The translations under genes were made by a program, and so were the position numbers. Source: an uncultured Muribaculum sp. (GTDB lineage Bacteria > Bacteroidota > Bacteroidia > Bacteroidales > Muribaculaceae). From it: DNA of 64,000 nucleotides. Within the stretch, counting starts at the first letter, position 1; each line of letters starts with the position of its first letter. Below, one piece after another: positions 11,701 through 18,372 of this stretch. Under the pieces are notes generated by a model. The model was not told where the DNA came from and did no database searches. It saw nothing but the letters and a program-made list of their open reading frames with translations. The stretch lies in NCBI GenBank assembly GCA_910578835.1, contig CAJTSK010000002.1, positions 62,001 through 126,000 of the forward strand. Direction: 5' to 3'.

Positions 11701-13241
11701 TTGTGGTAAAAACCGTAGTCAAGGACAATAATACCGTCGAGGTGTTGACTCGTGGCGATCAGAATATCAAGTTTACCATAGTCGAGCAGCTGAAAGATGA
11801 GAAATCGACCTGGCGCGAGATAGGGGAGCATGCTACCAGATTTGCCATGCTGGTAAGAAATGTGAGCGTACGCTTCCGCACATCTCATTCTCTTTCTCTT
11901 CCGCTTTTCAATCCTGAAATCGGAGATGCCTTCGGTCAGACACGCAGTTACGGCTCGCTTGCTCCGGGACTTGATTTTGCATTCGGTTTCGTAGGCGAGG
12001 ATTATGTGGAGAAGGCTAAGGACAGAGGCTGGCTTATATGTGACGACTCGCAGACATCACCTTCGGTGTGGTCCAATACCAACGAATTTAACTTCGAGCT
12101 TGACCTCGAACCGATAAGAGGCTTGAAGATAAAGCTGACCAACAATCGCACTGACAATCGCAATTCGCAGACACAGTTTATGTATGACAACATGCCTGTT
12201 ACCCGCAGCGGAAGTTACACAAAGACACATTGCGCGATTGCCACCGCACTACACACTGCAAAGGCTGACGATGGTTACCACAGCGCTACATTTGACCAGT
12301 TCCTTGCCAATATCCCTGTCATTGCAGAGCGTATTGAAAGCAGATACGCCGGATTTAATTATCCTACCGGCGGCTTCATGAAAGATAATCCCAATGCCGG
12401 ACGACCATTTGACCCTGCTGTCGGTGGTGTCAACCGCGCAGGCAGCGATGTGCTTATACCCGCGTTTCTCGCCGCATATACCGGAGTTGACGCTTCCAAG
12501 ATTTATCTTACGCCGTTCCCGTCGCTTGCCCAGATGCTTCCCAACTGGAGAGTGACCTATGACGGACTTATCCGCATGGGTAATCTTGGCAAGATATTTA
12601 AGAGCATCACGCTTACCCATGCTTATCAGTGTACCTACTCGGTAGGCAGCTACTCTTCGTTCCTCAACTGGATGGCTGTCGACGGCGACCTCGGCTTTAC
12701 TATGGATGAACTCACCGGCGAGCCTGTGCCATCATCTCCTTATAATATATCATCGGTGGCAATCACCGAGAAGTTTGCGCCGCTGCTCGGCGTGCAGGTG
12801 ACGCTCAAAAACGACTTGAAGTTCAACGCCGAGTATCGTGACAGCCGTACATTGACTCTTAATTCCGATGCCGGACAGCTTGTCGAGGCACAGACACGTA
12901 ATGTGACCGTAGGCGCCGGATACAAGTTTGTAGGCTTCAACACTGTGCTGAAGATGAAAGGCTCAGGCAGAGGCATAAGCAACGACCTGACTGTAAATGC
13001 CGACTTCTCGCTTGCTCAGAGCCACGCGCTGATACGCCGCATTGAAAGCAATTATGCCCAGGCTACTTCCGGCACACGCTCGATAAGCGTCAACTTGACC
13101 GCCCAATATATCATGAGCCGTCGTGTGACCTTGGGCGCATTCTTTGACCATCAGATTAATACGCCGCTTATCTCTTCAAGCGCATATCCTACAACCAACA
13201 GCAGCTACGGGCTTACATTTAACCTGAACCTTGCGCGATAG
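5790..13241 (+). CDS. sprA: SprA-family giant outer membrane protein (T9SS translocon homologue)
   Basis: 2483 residues, within the usual size range of SprA. A basic start and hydrophobic stretch (about 8-30) act as the signal peptide, followed by a proline run (about 41-46). The rest is rich in amphipathic beta-strands and aromatic residues, with many segments of alternating polar and hydrophobic character, and ends in a strand rich in Asn, Leu and Ala. SprA forms the very large outer-membrane barrel through which type IX secretion substrates leave the cell in gliding Bacteroidetes; gut Bacteroidales keep homologues whose job is less clear. No other T9SS gene (gldKLMN, porV, sov partners) is in the window, so whether it works in secretion here is not shown. 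Confidence 0.9.
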   Translation: MLGIRRRFTKILLCAVVPGFILGSANGFFVRAQYHESTLMPPPPPPGGPVVVQDSAGLPFPVQPTIPPDYEALAEDELAADLATPANVRTEAEYDIESGCYIIRTKVGDFEVATPFMLTPEQYGNIELRKSMRTYFNKRNSDLLQGEKDKEPFNVLDMNFALGPLEKIFGPGGVQLKTQGSVQISAGVKSNKTDNPALSLTARRKTYFDFDQKIQATVNASVGDRMKFNMSYNTDATFDFDSKNIKLQYEGTEDDIVKSIEAGNVSMTTGSSLIRGSTALFGIKSQLQFGKLTATALVSQQNSESRTVNTKGGVQTTDFSINADEYDQNRHYFLGHFFRDNYDSFASKLPYVSSGVNITRVEVWVTNKSGNYNQSRNIVAFMDLGENRVLANDYWTPDMANANPSNNSNNLLSVIKNDYPGARNINTVTQALEPLSAYGIEGGKDYEKVESARLLQSSEYTLNATLGYISIKTALNADEVLGVAYEYTYRGQVYQVGEFSADITTTDQSLYVKMLKSTTVAPKLPMWDLMMKNVYSLGAYQIQKSNFRLNIKYLNDTTGTQINYLPISGLSDKSLLQVMNLDRIDASENSNPDGFFDFIEGYTIQSSTGKVIFPVVEPFGSHLATVIPDAVEREKYLYQELYDSTLVVARQFADKNKFILTGEYQASSGSQIRLNAMNVPRGSVVVMAGGVRLTENSDYTVDYSMGIVTITNQSIIDSGQSISVTLENQSMFSTQRKTLLGLDLNYKFNKDFNIGATIMHFSEKALTEKVNIGDELINNTMWGVNLAYNNQFMWLTNLVNKIPTVNATQPSTISVQAEFAQLVPHKQKSGSNKGSSYIDDFESTQTGIDLRSPYSWVLASTPYESGKDALFPEAALSNNIDYGKNRALLAWYYIDRMFTQRNSSLAPGYISADLKQLSNPYVREVTSTELFPDRQLAYGESNIIQTLNLSYYPTERGPYNLDAVNINDQGELLNPESRWGGIMRKMDNTNFEQANIEYVQFWMMNPFLDPENPNYDGGDLYLNFGEISEDILKDGLKSYENGIPYDGNDQFLTETVWGRVSKQNSLTYAFDNNAGARLVQDVGLDGLKNDEEFHFDSYSNYLDQLRNKLAPSAIERMQADQFSPFNDPAGDNYHFYRGYDYDEERLSILERYKHYNGVEGNSLSPDDAPDPLYQSARTSPDVEDINQDNTLNEYERYFQYKVSIRPEDLVVGKNYITDKQVSLVRTRDGSDQEVEWYQFKIPLDDYERVVGSINDFSTIRFARMFMTGFKQVTHLRFATLELVRGEWRPYDFNLNNRGDTPAEGQLDVSVVNIEENAGREPVNYVLPPGVTRITDPGQSQITQLNEQSMSLKVTGLHAGDARGVYRNTSHDLRNYKRMQMWVHAESLIDDVTNLKSGELSLFIRLGTDIKNNYYEYEIPLTLTPHITSANKYHDTGEDQYKVWPLSNRLDFALQNFVSLKKERNMARHQANSTVSFTTLYTGRDPDNEQNRMAVMGNPSLSDVRVMLIGIRNNTNSTRDGIVWVNELKVTDFDESGGWAAKANVNLGVSDIATLNFGVHKETAGFGGVDQPLNARRMDDYEQYNFAVQADLGRFVPEKAKLKAPVYYSISKEKTSPKYNPLDQDVLLKDALDEAATKQERDSIANYAVDRSTVQSFSISGLRFDIQSANPMPWDPANFTFNFSFNKRNEMNPTTEYENTNDYRGSFQYSWTPYVKGLKPFAWVKSKSKNAKFLKEWEINYLPANVSFLTTMSRYYYEQQTRSEIDQMFKLPVSVSKNFIWDRQLNLSWNLTKSLNVSFTSNTSARIEEPIGAVNRKLFPDKYKEWKDTVLNSILHLGTPWSYNQSFVASYRAPFNRIPVIDFLSGSVSYNATYRWDRGATIEGVNIGNTIANQASWNVDGRINLEGLYNKFSYLKKVNQRFSSTRRPSTATKPKKFERTFKLLPDTSLVIKHNLRNKKVKVTATTTDGKPFVVKTVVKDNNTVEVLTRGDQNIKFTIVEQLKDEKSTWREIGEHATRFAMLVRNVSVRFRTSHSLSLPLFNPEIGDAFGQTRSYGSLAPGLDFAFGFVGEDYVEKAKDRGWLICDDSQTSPSVWSNTNEFNFELDLEPIRGLKIKLTNNRTDNRNSQTQFMYDNMPVTRSGSYTKTHCAIATALHTAKADDGYHSATFDQFLANIPVIAERIESRYAGFNYPTGGFMKDNPNAGRPFDPAVGGVNRAGSDVLIPAFLAAYTGVDASKIYLTPFPSLAQMLPNWRVTYDGLIRMGNLGKIFKSITLTHAYQCTYSVGSYSSFLNWMAVDGDLGFTMDELTGEPVPSSPYNISSVAITEKFAPLLGVQVTLKNDLKFNAEYRDSRTLTLNSDAGQLVEAQTRNVTVGAGYKFVGFNTVLKMKGSGRGISNDLTVNADFSLAQSHALIRRIESNYAQATSGTRSISVNLTAQYIMSRRVTLGAFFDHQINTPLISSSAYPTTNSSYGLTFNLNLAR

Positions 13242-13301
13242 TCCGGCTCCGGCACATGAAACAATTTTTGCCACACAGGTGTTGTTTCATTGACATAAAA
13301 G

Positions 13302-13778
13302 ATGAACATTATGAAAATTGGACCGGTTGAGAAGATTTATGAGGCGTTAAGCGCCATTGCCGATGACAGGGTGAAATTTGTCAAAGAGGAGGGTTGCCTG
13401 ATGCCCACCGCACAGGGTGTGGCGAAAGTGACCTCTTCCGATGGCAAGAAAACTTATACCGTTACTTGGCAGGGAGAAGACTATACATCTAATGATAATG
13501 CAACTTACTGGCAAGGATATGCCGGCTATCCGGTGATTGCTGTGCTTATGTTGCAGGGGCGGCTTCCTCTTGACCGCAATGTAGCGGAGCTTTTCAAAGA
13601 TATTAACTGGACTGAGCTTAATGCATCTCACAAGCGTGACTATGCCTCGGCTCTTGACGAGATTATGGAGCAGCGCCATATTGACCGACATGCTATCGAT
13701 GGTATGGTTCAGGAGACATATTCGCTCCTCGGCTCAATGCCTGTAAATATCGGGAAAGGCAAAATGTTGAAGGTATAG
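13302..13778 (+). CDS. Conserved-looking protein of unknown function, 158 aa
   Basis: I do not recognise this protein. It has no signal peptide or membrane segment and looks soluble and globular. The N-terminal part (PVEKIYEALSAIADDRV) is helical, the middle (about residues 45-85) is rich in Tyr, Trp and Gly, and the C-terminal half is charged and helical. ATG at 13302 and ATG at 13311 are both possible starts. It lies 60 nt downstream of sprA on the same strand, with a 9-bp stem (13256-13264 with 13282-13290) between them that lacks a U-tract, so co-transcription with sprA is possible. Confidence 0.7.
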   Translation: MNIMKIGPVEKIYEALSAIADDRVKFVKEEGCLMPTAQGVAKVTSSDGKKTYTVTWQGEDYTSNDNATYWQGYAGYPVIAVLMLQGRLPLDRNVAELFKDINWTELNASHKRDYASALDEIMEQRHIDRHAIDGMVQETYSLLGSMPVNIGKGKMLKV

Positions 13779-13892
13779 TGGCAATATGCTTTAAAAACGT
13801 GGCGATTTGTGACATTCGTCAATTTATTCTGGTGACTTAGATGCTATTTGTTAAAATAAATGAGTTTTTTGAAGAAATTTTTCTCAAAAAGC

Positions 13893-13923
13893 ATTGCAGT
13901 TTCTGACAAAATGTATATCTTTG
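13893..13923 (+). promoter_or_regulatory. Promoter of the dapF-dapL-glnN operon
   Basis: ATTG (13893-13896), a 19-bp spacer, then TATCTTTG (13916-13923). The predicted transcription start near 13929 lies downstream of an in-frame ATG at 13894, so that earlier ATG cannot be used from this promoter; it sets the dapF start at 13945 or 13951. Confidence 0.72.
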
Positions 13924-13944
13924 CATCGAAATACGATTACGATC

Positions 13945-14805
13945 ATGTCGATGAACGAGATTAGATTCACGAAGATGCATGGCATCAGTAACGACTATAT
14001 CTACATTAACTGTATGAATGGTCAGCCCGAGTGCCCGCCGCAACTGTCAATCGAGATGAGTGATCGTCACACCGGAGTAGGAGGTGATGGTATTATTCTC
14101 ATTTGTCCCTCTGAAATTGCCGACTTTAAAATGCGTATATTCAATGCCGACGGTTCTGAAGCCAAAATGTGTGGCAACGGTAGCCGTTGTGTCGGGAAAT
14201 ATGTCTACGACAAAGGACTCACCGATAAGACACGCGTTACGCTTGAGACGCTTTCCGGCATAAAGGTGCTTGACCTGCATCTGCGTGACGGGGAGGTGGA
14301 GACTGTGACCGTGGATATGGGAGAGCCTGTCCTTGCTCCGGCGGAAATACCTGTGACTTTTGATGGCGAGTCTATGATAGGCTCGCTTGTAGTTTCCGGC
14401 GGGTGCGAGTATCGTCTCACTGCCGTGTCGATGGGTAATCCCCACGGTGTGATATTCGGTGACGATCCCGACTCTCTTTTACTTGAAAATATAGGTCCCG
14501 GACTTGAGTGTCACCCTATGTGGCCTGACAGGGCAAATATAGAGTTTGCAACGGTGCTGTCCCCGTCGGAGATAAAAATGAGAGTGTGGGAGAGAGGCAG
14601 TGGAGAGACGATGGCTTGTGGCACGGGAGCATGTGCGACTGTTGTTGCCGCCGCCCTCAACGGATTGACCGGTCGGACGGTCACCGTCCATCTGCGGGGT
14701 GGTGACTTGTCGATAGAGTGGCGCCCCGGTGACAACCATGTCTACATGACCGGTGGAGCCACCACGGTGTTTGAGGGTACATATGAAAGACGGTGTAAAA
14801 AATAA
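13945..14805 (+). CDS. dapF: Diaminopimelate epimerase
   Basis: About 286 residues from ATG at 13945 (ATG at 13951 is equally possible). The protein interconverts LL- and meso-diaminopimelate for lysine and peptidoglycan synthesis. Both catalytic cysteines are in place: the first in MCGNGSRC and the second in ACGTGAC. The N-terminal FTKMHG..NDYIYI motif is typical, with Ser replacing the common Gly/Ala-Gly step (GISNDY). It leads an operon with dapL 23 nt downstream, so two consecutive late steps of the DAP-aminotransferase route are made together. Confidence 0.96.
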   Translation: MSMNEIRFTKMHGISNDYIYINCMNGQPECPPQLSIEMSDRHTGVGGDGIILICPSEIADFKMRIFNADGSEAKMCGNGSRCVGKYVYDKGLTDKTRVTLETLSGIKVLDLHLRDGEVETVTVDMGEPVLAPAEIPVTFDGESMIGSLVVSGGCEYRLTAVSMGNPHGVIFGDDPDSLLLENIGPGLECHPMWPDRANIEFATVLSPSEIKMRVWERGSGETMACGTGACATVVAAALNGLTGRTVTVHLRGGDLSIEWRPGDNHVYMTGGATTVFEGTYERRCKK

Positions 14806-14828
14806 AAGGTAAAAAGGTTGTTTTAGTG

Positions 14829-16058
14829 ATGATAAAGATTAATGATAATTTTTGCAAGCTCCCCGCGGCATATCTATTCTCAGAAGTGGCACGCCGTATC
14901 GATGCCTTCCGTAAGGCTCACCCCGGGGTGGATATAATACGTATGGGGATAGGTGATGTCACGTCGCCCATATGTCAGGCAGCTGTCGACGCCATGCATC
15001 GTGCTGCCGATGACCAGTTGTCGGAATTTACTTTCCATGGATATGGTCCCGAACAAGGATATTCATTTCTGCGGGAAAAGATTGCTGAATATGATTACAG
15101 GAGCCGCGGTGTAAACGTCGGGATTGATGAGATATTTATCAGCGACGGAGCGAAAAGCGATACCGGAAATATAGGTGACATATTGTCGCGCGACTGCAAG
15201 GTTGCGGTTACCGACCCTGTATATCCCGTATATGTCGATACCAATGTGATGAGCGGCCGCGCCGGCGAACTTTGTGATGGACGCTGGTCGCGCATCGAGT
15301 ATCTGCCATGCACGGCTGAAAATGGCTTTGTCCCTGCGCTTCCGGTTGATAATCCCGATGTGATATATCTCTGTTATCCCAATAATCCTACCGGCACGAC
15401 TCTTAATCGTGAGCAGCTTGCAAAGTGGGTGGATTATGCGCTCGCCCATAATGCGCTTATCATGTTTGATTCTGCTTATGAGGCTTACATCACTGATGAT
15501 GATGTGCCCCACAGCATTTATGAGATACCCGGAGCCGAGAAAGTGGCGATTGAGTTCAGGAGCTACTCGAAGACAGCAGGCTTCACCGGACTTCGCTGCG
15601 GATATACTGTCGTGCCAAAGTCGCTTATGGGGGTTGATTCCGATGGTCGCGAGGTGTCGTTAAATGCCCTGTGGAATCGTCGCCAGTGTACGAAATTCAA
15701 CGGCGCGAGCTATATTGTGCAGCGTGCCGCCGAAGCGTTATATACGCCCAAAGGTCAGCGTCAGGTAAAGGAGACTATCGATTATTATATGCGTAATGCA
15801 AAGGTGTTGCGCGACGGACTCACTGAAGCCGGACTCGAAGTGTTTGGCGGAATCAATGCACCCTATATCTGGATAAAGACACCTGACGCCATGTCGTCAT
15901 GGGATTTCTTTGATCTTCTGCTGACTGAGTGCAACGTGGCTGGTACACCGGGCTCAGGCTTCGGCCCCTCGGGAGAAGGCTATTTCCGCCTTACGGCTTT
16001 CGGCAGATATGAAAACACGGTGGAAGCCGTGGAGCGATTGAAAAAACTGAAATTTTGA
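14829..16058 (+). CDS. dapL: LL-diaminopimelate aminotransferase
   Basis: 409 residues from ATG at 14829 (a GTG directly before it is also open). A fold-type I PLP enzyme: the start KINDNFCKLPAAYLF and FHGYGPEQGY are DapL-typical, YPNNPTGT follows, and the PLP lysine is K248 in SYSKTAGFTGLRCGY. It converts tetrahydrodipicolinate straight to LL-diaminopimelate using glutamate, bypassing the succinylase or acetylase branches. Pairing with dapF supports this over other class I/II aminotransferases. glnN follows after 36 nt, tying glutamate use to ammonia assimilation. Confidence 0.95.
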   Translation: MIKINDNFCKLPAAYLFSEVARRIDAFRKAHPGVDIIRMGIGDVTSPICQAAVDAMHRAADDQLSEFTFHGYGPEQGYSFLREKIAEYDYRSRGVNVGIDEIFISDGAKSDTGNIGDILSRDCKVAVTDPVYPVYVDTNVMSGRAGELCDGRWSRIEYLPCTAENGFVPALPVDNPDVIYLCYPNNPTGTTLNREQLAKWVDYALAHNALIMFDSAYEAYITDDDVPHSIYEIPGAEKVAIEFRSYSKTAGFTGLRCGYTVVPKSLMGVDSDGREVSLNALWNRRQCTKFNGASYIVQRAAEALYTPKGQRQVKETIDYYMRNAKVLRDGLTEAGLEVFGGINAPYIWIKTPDAMSSWDFFDLLLTECNVAGTPGSGFGPSGEGYFRLTAFGRYENTVEAVERLKKLKF

Positions 16059-16094
16059 AAACAGCATAATATTCATCATATAATTAAAAATTTT

Positions 16095-18284
16095 ATGTCA
16101 AAGTTGAGATTTAAAGTTGTAGAAGAGGCATTTGACCGCAAGGCTATGCCGGTGGAAATTCCTGCCGAGCGTCCTGCCGAGTATTACGGAAAGTATGTGT
16201 TCAACCGTCAGAAGATGTTTGAGTACCTTCCGAAAGATACTTATGATGTATTGGTCGATGCCATCGACAACAAAAAGCCGTTGCCGCGTGAGGTCGCTGA
16301 CAGCGTGGCTGCCGGAATGAAGCAGTGGGCTATTGATAACGGCGCCCGCCATTACACTCACTGGTTTCATCCCCTTACCGACGGTACAGCGGAGAAGCAT
16401 GACGCATTTATCGAGCATGACGGCAAAGGTGGTGTAGTGGAGAAGTTCAACGGCAAGTTGCTCGTTCAGCAGGAGCCTGACGCTTCAAGTTTCCCTAACG
16501 GTGGTATCCGTAACACATTTGAGGCTCGCGGTTACTCTGCATGGGATATTTCGTCGCCTGCGTTTATCATGGACAAGACACTTTGTATCCCTACTATATT
16601 TATCTCTTACACCGGTGAGTCGCTTGACTATAAGACTCCTCTTCTGCGAGCCTTGAACAGCGTTGACAAGGCGGCTACTTCTGTTGCGCAGTATTTTGAC
16701 CCGGAGGTAAGACATGTAAATTCTTATCTTGGTTGGGAACAGGAATATTTCCTTGTTGACGAGGCTTTGTATTCAGCCCGTCCCGACCTTGTTATGACAG
16801 GCCGTACATTGATGGGTCACGAAAGTGCCAAGAACCAGCAGCTCGAAGACCACTATTTCGGTGCGATTCCTTCACGCGTAGAGGCTTTCATGCTTGACCT
16901 TGAGATAGAGTGTCACAAGCTTGGAATACCGGCAAAGACACGTCACAATGAGGTGGCGCCCAACCAGTTTGAGCTTGCTCCTATCTTCGAGGAAACCAAC
17001 CTTGCCAATGACCATAACCTTCTGTTGATGTCGCTTATCGCCGAGGTGGCACGCCGTCATAATTTCCGCGTGTTGCTTCATGAAAAGCCATTCTCGGGAA
17101 TCAATGGTTCGGGTAAACATAACAACTGGAGTCTCGGCACCGACAAGGGTGTGCTGCTTTTCGCTCCCGGAAAGACACCGAAAGATAATCTCCAGTTTAT
17201 CACTTTCGTGGCAAACGTAATGGCAGCCGTATATCGCCATAACGGATTGCTGAAGGCATCTATCGCGTCGGCTACCAACGCTCATCGCCTTGGCGCCAAC
17301 GAGGCACCTCCTGCGATTATCTCAATTTTTGTCGGCACACAGCTCGCCGAGATTCTTGAGAAACTTGAGTCAAGCGACAACAGCGACCTGCTTAATCTCG
17401 CCGGAAAGAAGGGGCTTAAGCTTGATGTTGACCAGATTCCGGAACTTATAGTTGACAACACCGACCGTAACCGTACGTCGCCATTCGCCTTCACCGGCAA
17501 CCGCTTTGAGTTCCGTGCCGTAGGTTCGTCAGCCAACTGTGCTTCGGCAATGATTGCGCTTAATGCCGCAGTTGCCGAGCAGCTCAATGATTTCAAGCAG
17601 AAAGTTGATGCACGTCTTGCCACAGGCGGTGACCTTACTCACGCTCTCCTTGCAGAAATCAAGGAGCTTATCAAATACTCCAAGGCTATCCACTTCGACG
17701 GAAACGGTTATAGCGACGAGTGGAAAGAGGAAGCGGCTCGCCGCGGACTTGACTGTGAGACAAGCGTGCCCAAGATTTTTGACGCATATCTCAGCAAGTC
17801 GTCAATCGACATGTTTAAGGCAGCAGGCGTGTTTACCGAGGTCGAACTTCAGGCTCGTAACGAGGTGAAGTGGGAGATGTACACCAAAAAGGTACAGATT
17901 GAAGCCCGCGTGCTTGGTGACCTTGCCGTAAACCATGTCATCCCGGTGGCTATCCGCTATCAGTCGGTGCTTACCGACAATGTATTCAAGCTGAAGACTC
18001 TCTTCCCCAATGAGAAGGGCGACAAGCTTGCCCAGCTTGACCTTGACACAATCGAGCGTATGTCGGCTCACATGGCTACCATCATGGAAGAGGTCAAGAA
18101 GATGGTCAATGCACGCAAGTCGGCAAACCGTATCGACAACGAGCGTGAGAAGGCTATTGCCTACCACGATACCGTAGTGCCCTGCATGGATGTCATCCGC
18201 TACCACATTGACAAGCTTGAGCTTATGGTCGATGACGAGATGTGGCCGCTGCCGAAGTATCGTGAGCTGCTGTTCATCCGCTAA
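16095..18284 (+). CDS. glnN: Glutamine synthetase type III
   Basis: 729 residues, the long GSIII form common in Bacteroidetes. Family marks include the PRHVNSYLGWEQEYFLVD region, the phosphate/ATP-binding NGSGKHNNWS motif (about residues 336-345), and the C-terminal GSIII-specific extension that ends in WPLPKYRELLFIR. It makes glutamine from glutamate, ammonia and ATP in the cytoplasm. Downstream gltB and gltD recycle glutamine to glutamate, so the GS-GOGAT pair sits in one direction of transcription, but with a strong hairpin terminator between glnN and gltB. Confidence 0.97.
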   Translation: MSKLRFKVVEEAFDRKAMPVEIPAERPAEYYGKYVFNRQKMFEYLPKDTYDVLVDAIDNKKPLPREVADSVAAGMKQWAIDNGARHYTHWFHPLTDGTAEKHDAFIEHDGKGGVVEKFNGKLLVQQEPDASSFPNGGIRNTFEARGYSAWDISSPAFIMDKTLCIPTIFISYTGESLDYKTPLLRALNSVDKAATSVAQYFDPEVRHVNSYLGWEQEYFLVDEALYSARPDLVMTGRTLMGHESAKNQQLEDHYFGAIPSRVEAFMLDLEIECHKLGIPAKTRHNEVAPNQFELAPIFEETNLANDHNLLLMSLIAEVARRHNFRVLLHEKPFSGINGSGKHNNWSLGTDKGVLLFAPGKTPKDNLQFITFVANVMAAVYRHNGLLKASIASATNAHRLGANEAPPAIISIFVGTQLAEILEKLESSDNSDLLNLAGKKGLKLDVDQIPELIVDNTDRNRTSPFAFTGNRFEFRAVGSSANCASAMIALNAAVAEQLNDFKQKVDARLATGGDLTHALLAEIKELIKYSKAIHFDGNGYSDEWKEEAARRGLDCETSVPKIFDAYLSKSSIDMFKAAGVFTEVELQARNEVKWEMYTKKVQIEARVLGDLAVNHVIPVAIRYQSVLTDNVFKLKTLFPNEKGDKLAQLDLDTIERMSAHMATIMEEVKKMVNARKSANRIDNEREKAIAYHDTVVPCMDVIRYHIDKLELMVDDEMWPLPKYRELLFIR

Positions 18285-18296
18285 TTGAAATATCAT

Positions 18297-18304
18297 TATA
18301 TTTT
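18297..18304 (+). promoter_or_regulatory. Weak -7-like element just before the glnN/gltB hairpin
   Basis: TATATTTT differs from TAnnTTTG only in the last base. A start near 18310 would fall inside the 5' arm of the hairpin at 18305-18346, so such a transcript could not form the full terminator stem. The -33 side is poor (TTCA-like). This is a suggestion only. Confidence 0.25.
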
Positions 18305-18356
18305 ACCGGCACGTGGTGTCGTTATGCGATGACATCGCGTGCCGGTCTGTTTTTTA
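18305..18356 (+). terminator. Strong intrinsic terminator between glnN and gltB
   Basis: A 17-bp stem (18305-18321 with 18330-18346; its outer nine pairs ACCGGCACG/CGTGCCGGT are perfect) closes on an 8-nt loop and is followed by CTGTTTTTTA. It lies 20 nt after the glnN stop and ends only about 17 nt before the gltB ATG at 18373, leaving almost no room for a separate gltB promoter downstream. Confidence 0.85.
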
Positions 18357-18372
18357 TGGAAGTTTATTACGT

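Noticed and set aside
5790..13241. Several long open frames on the opposite strand of sprA and of gltB
   Set aside because: They lack family motifs, overlap well-supported genes fully, and reflect the codon bias of the real gene.
13256..13290. 9-bp hairpin after sprA as a terminator
   Set aside because: The stem ATGAAACAA/TTGTTTCAT is AT-rich and not followed by a T-run, so termination is not supported.
13894..13944. Upstream in-frame ATG for dapF
   Set aside because: It precedes the -7 box TATCTTTG (13916-13923), so it is not in the transcript from that promoter.
18313..18372. Upstream in-frame GTG extension of gltB
   Set aside because: It lies within the terminator hairpin, and the added residues are not like GltB; ATG at 18373 gives the usual short propeptide.
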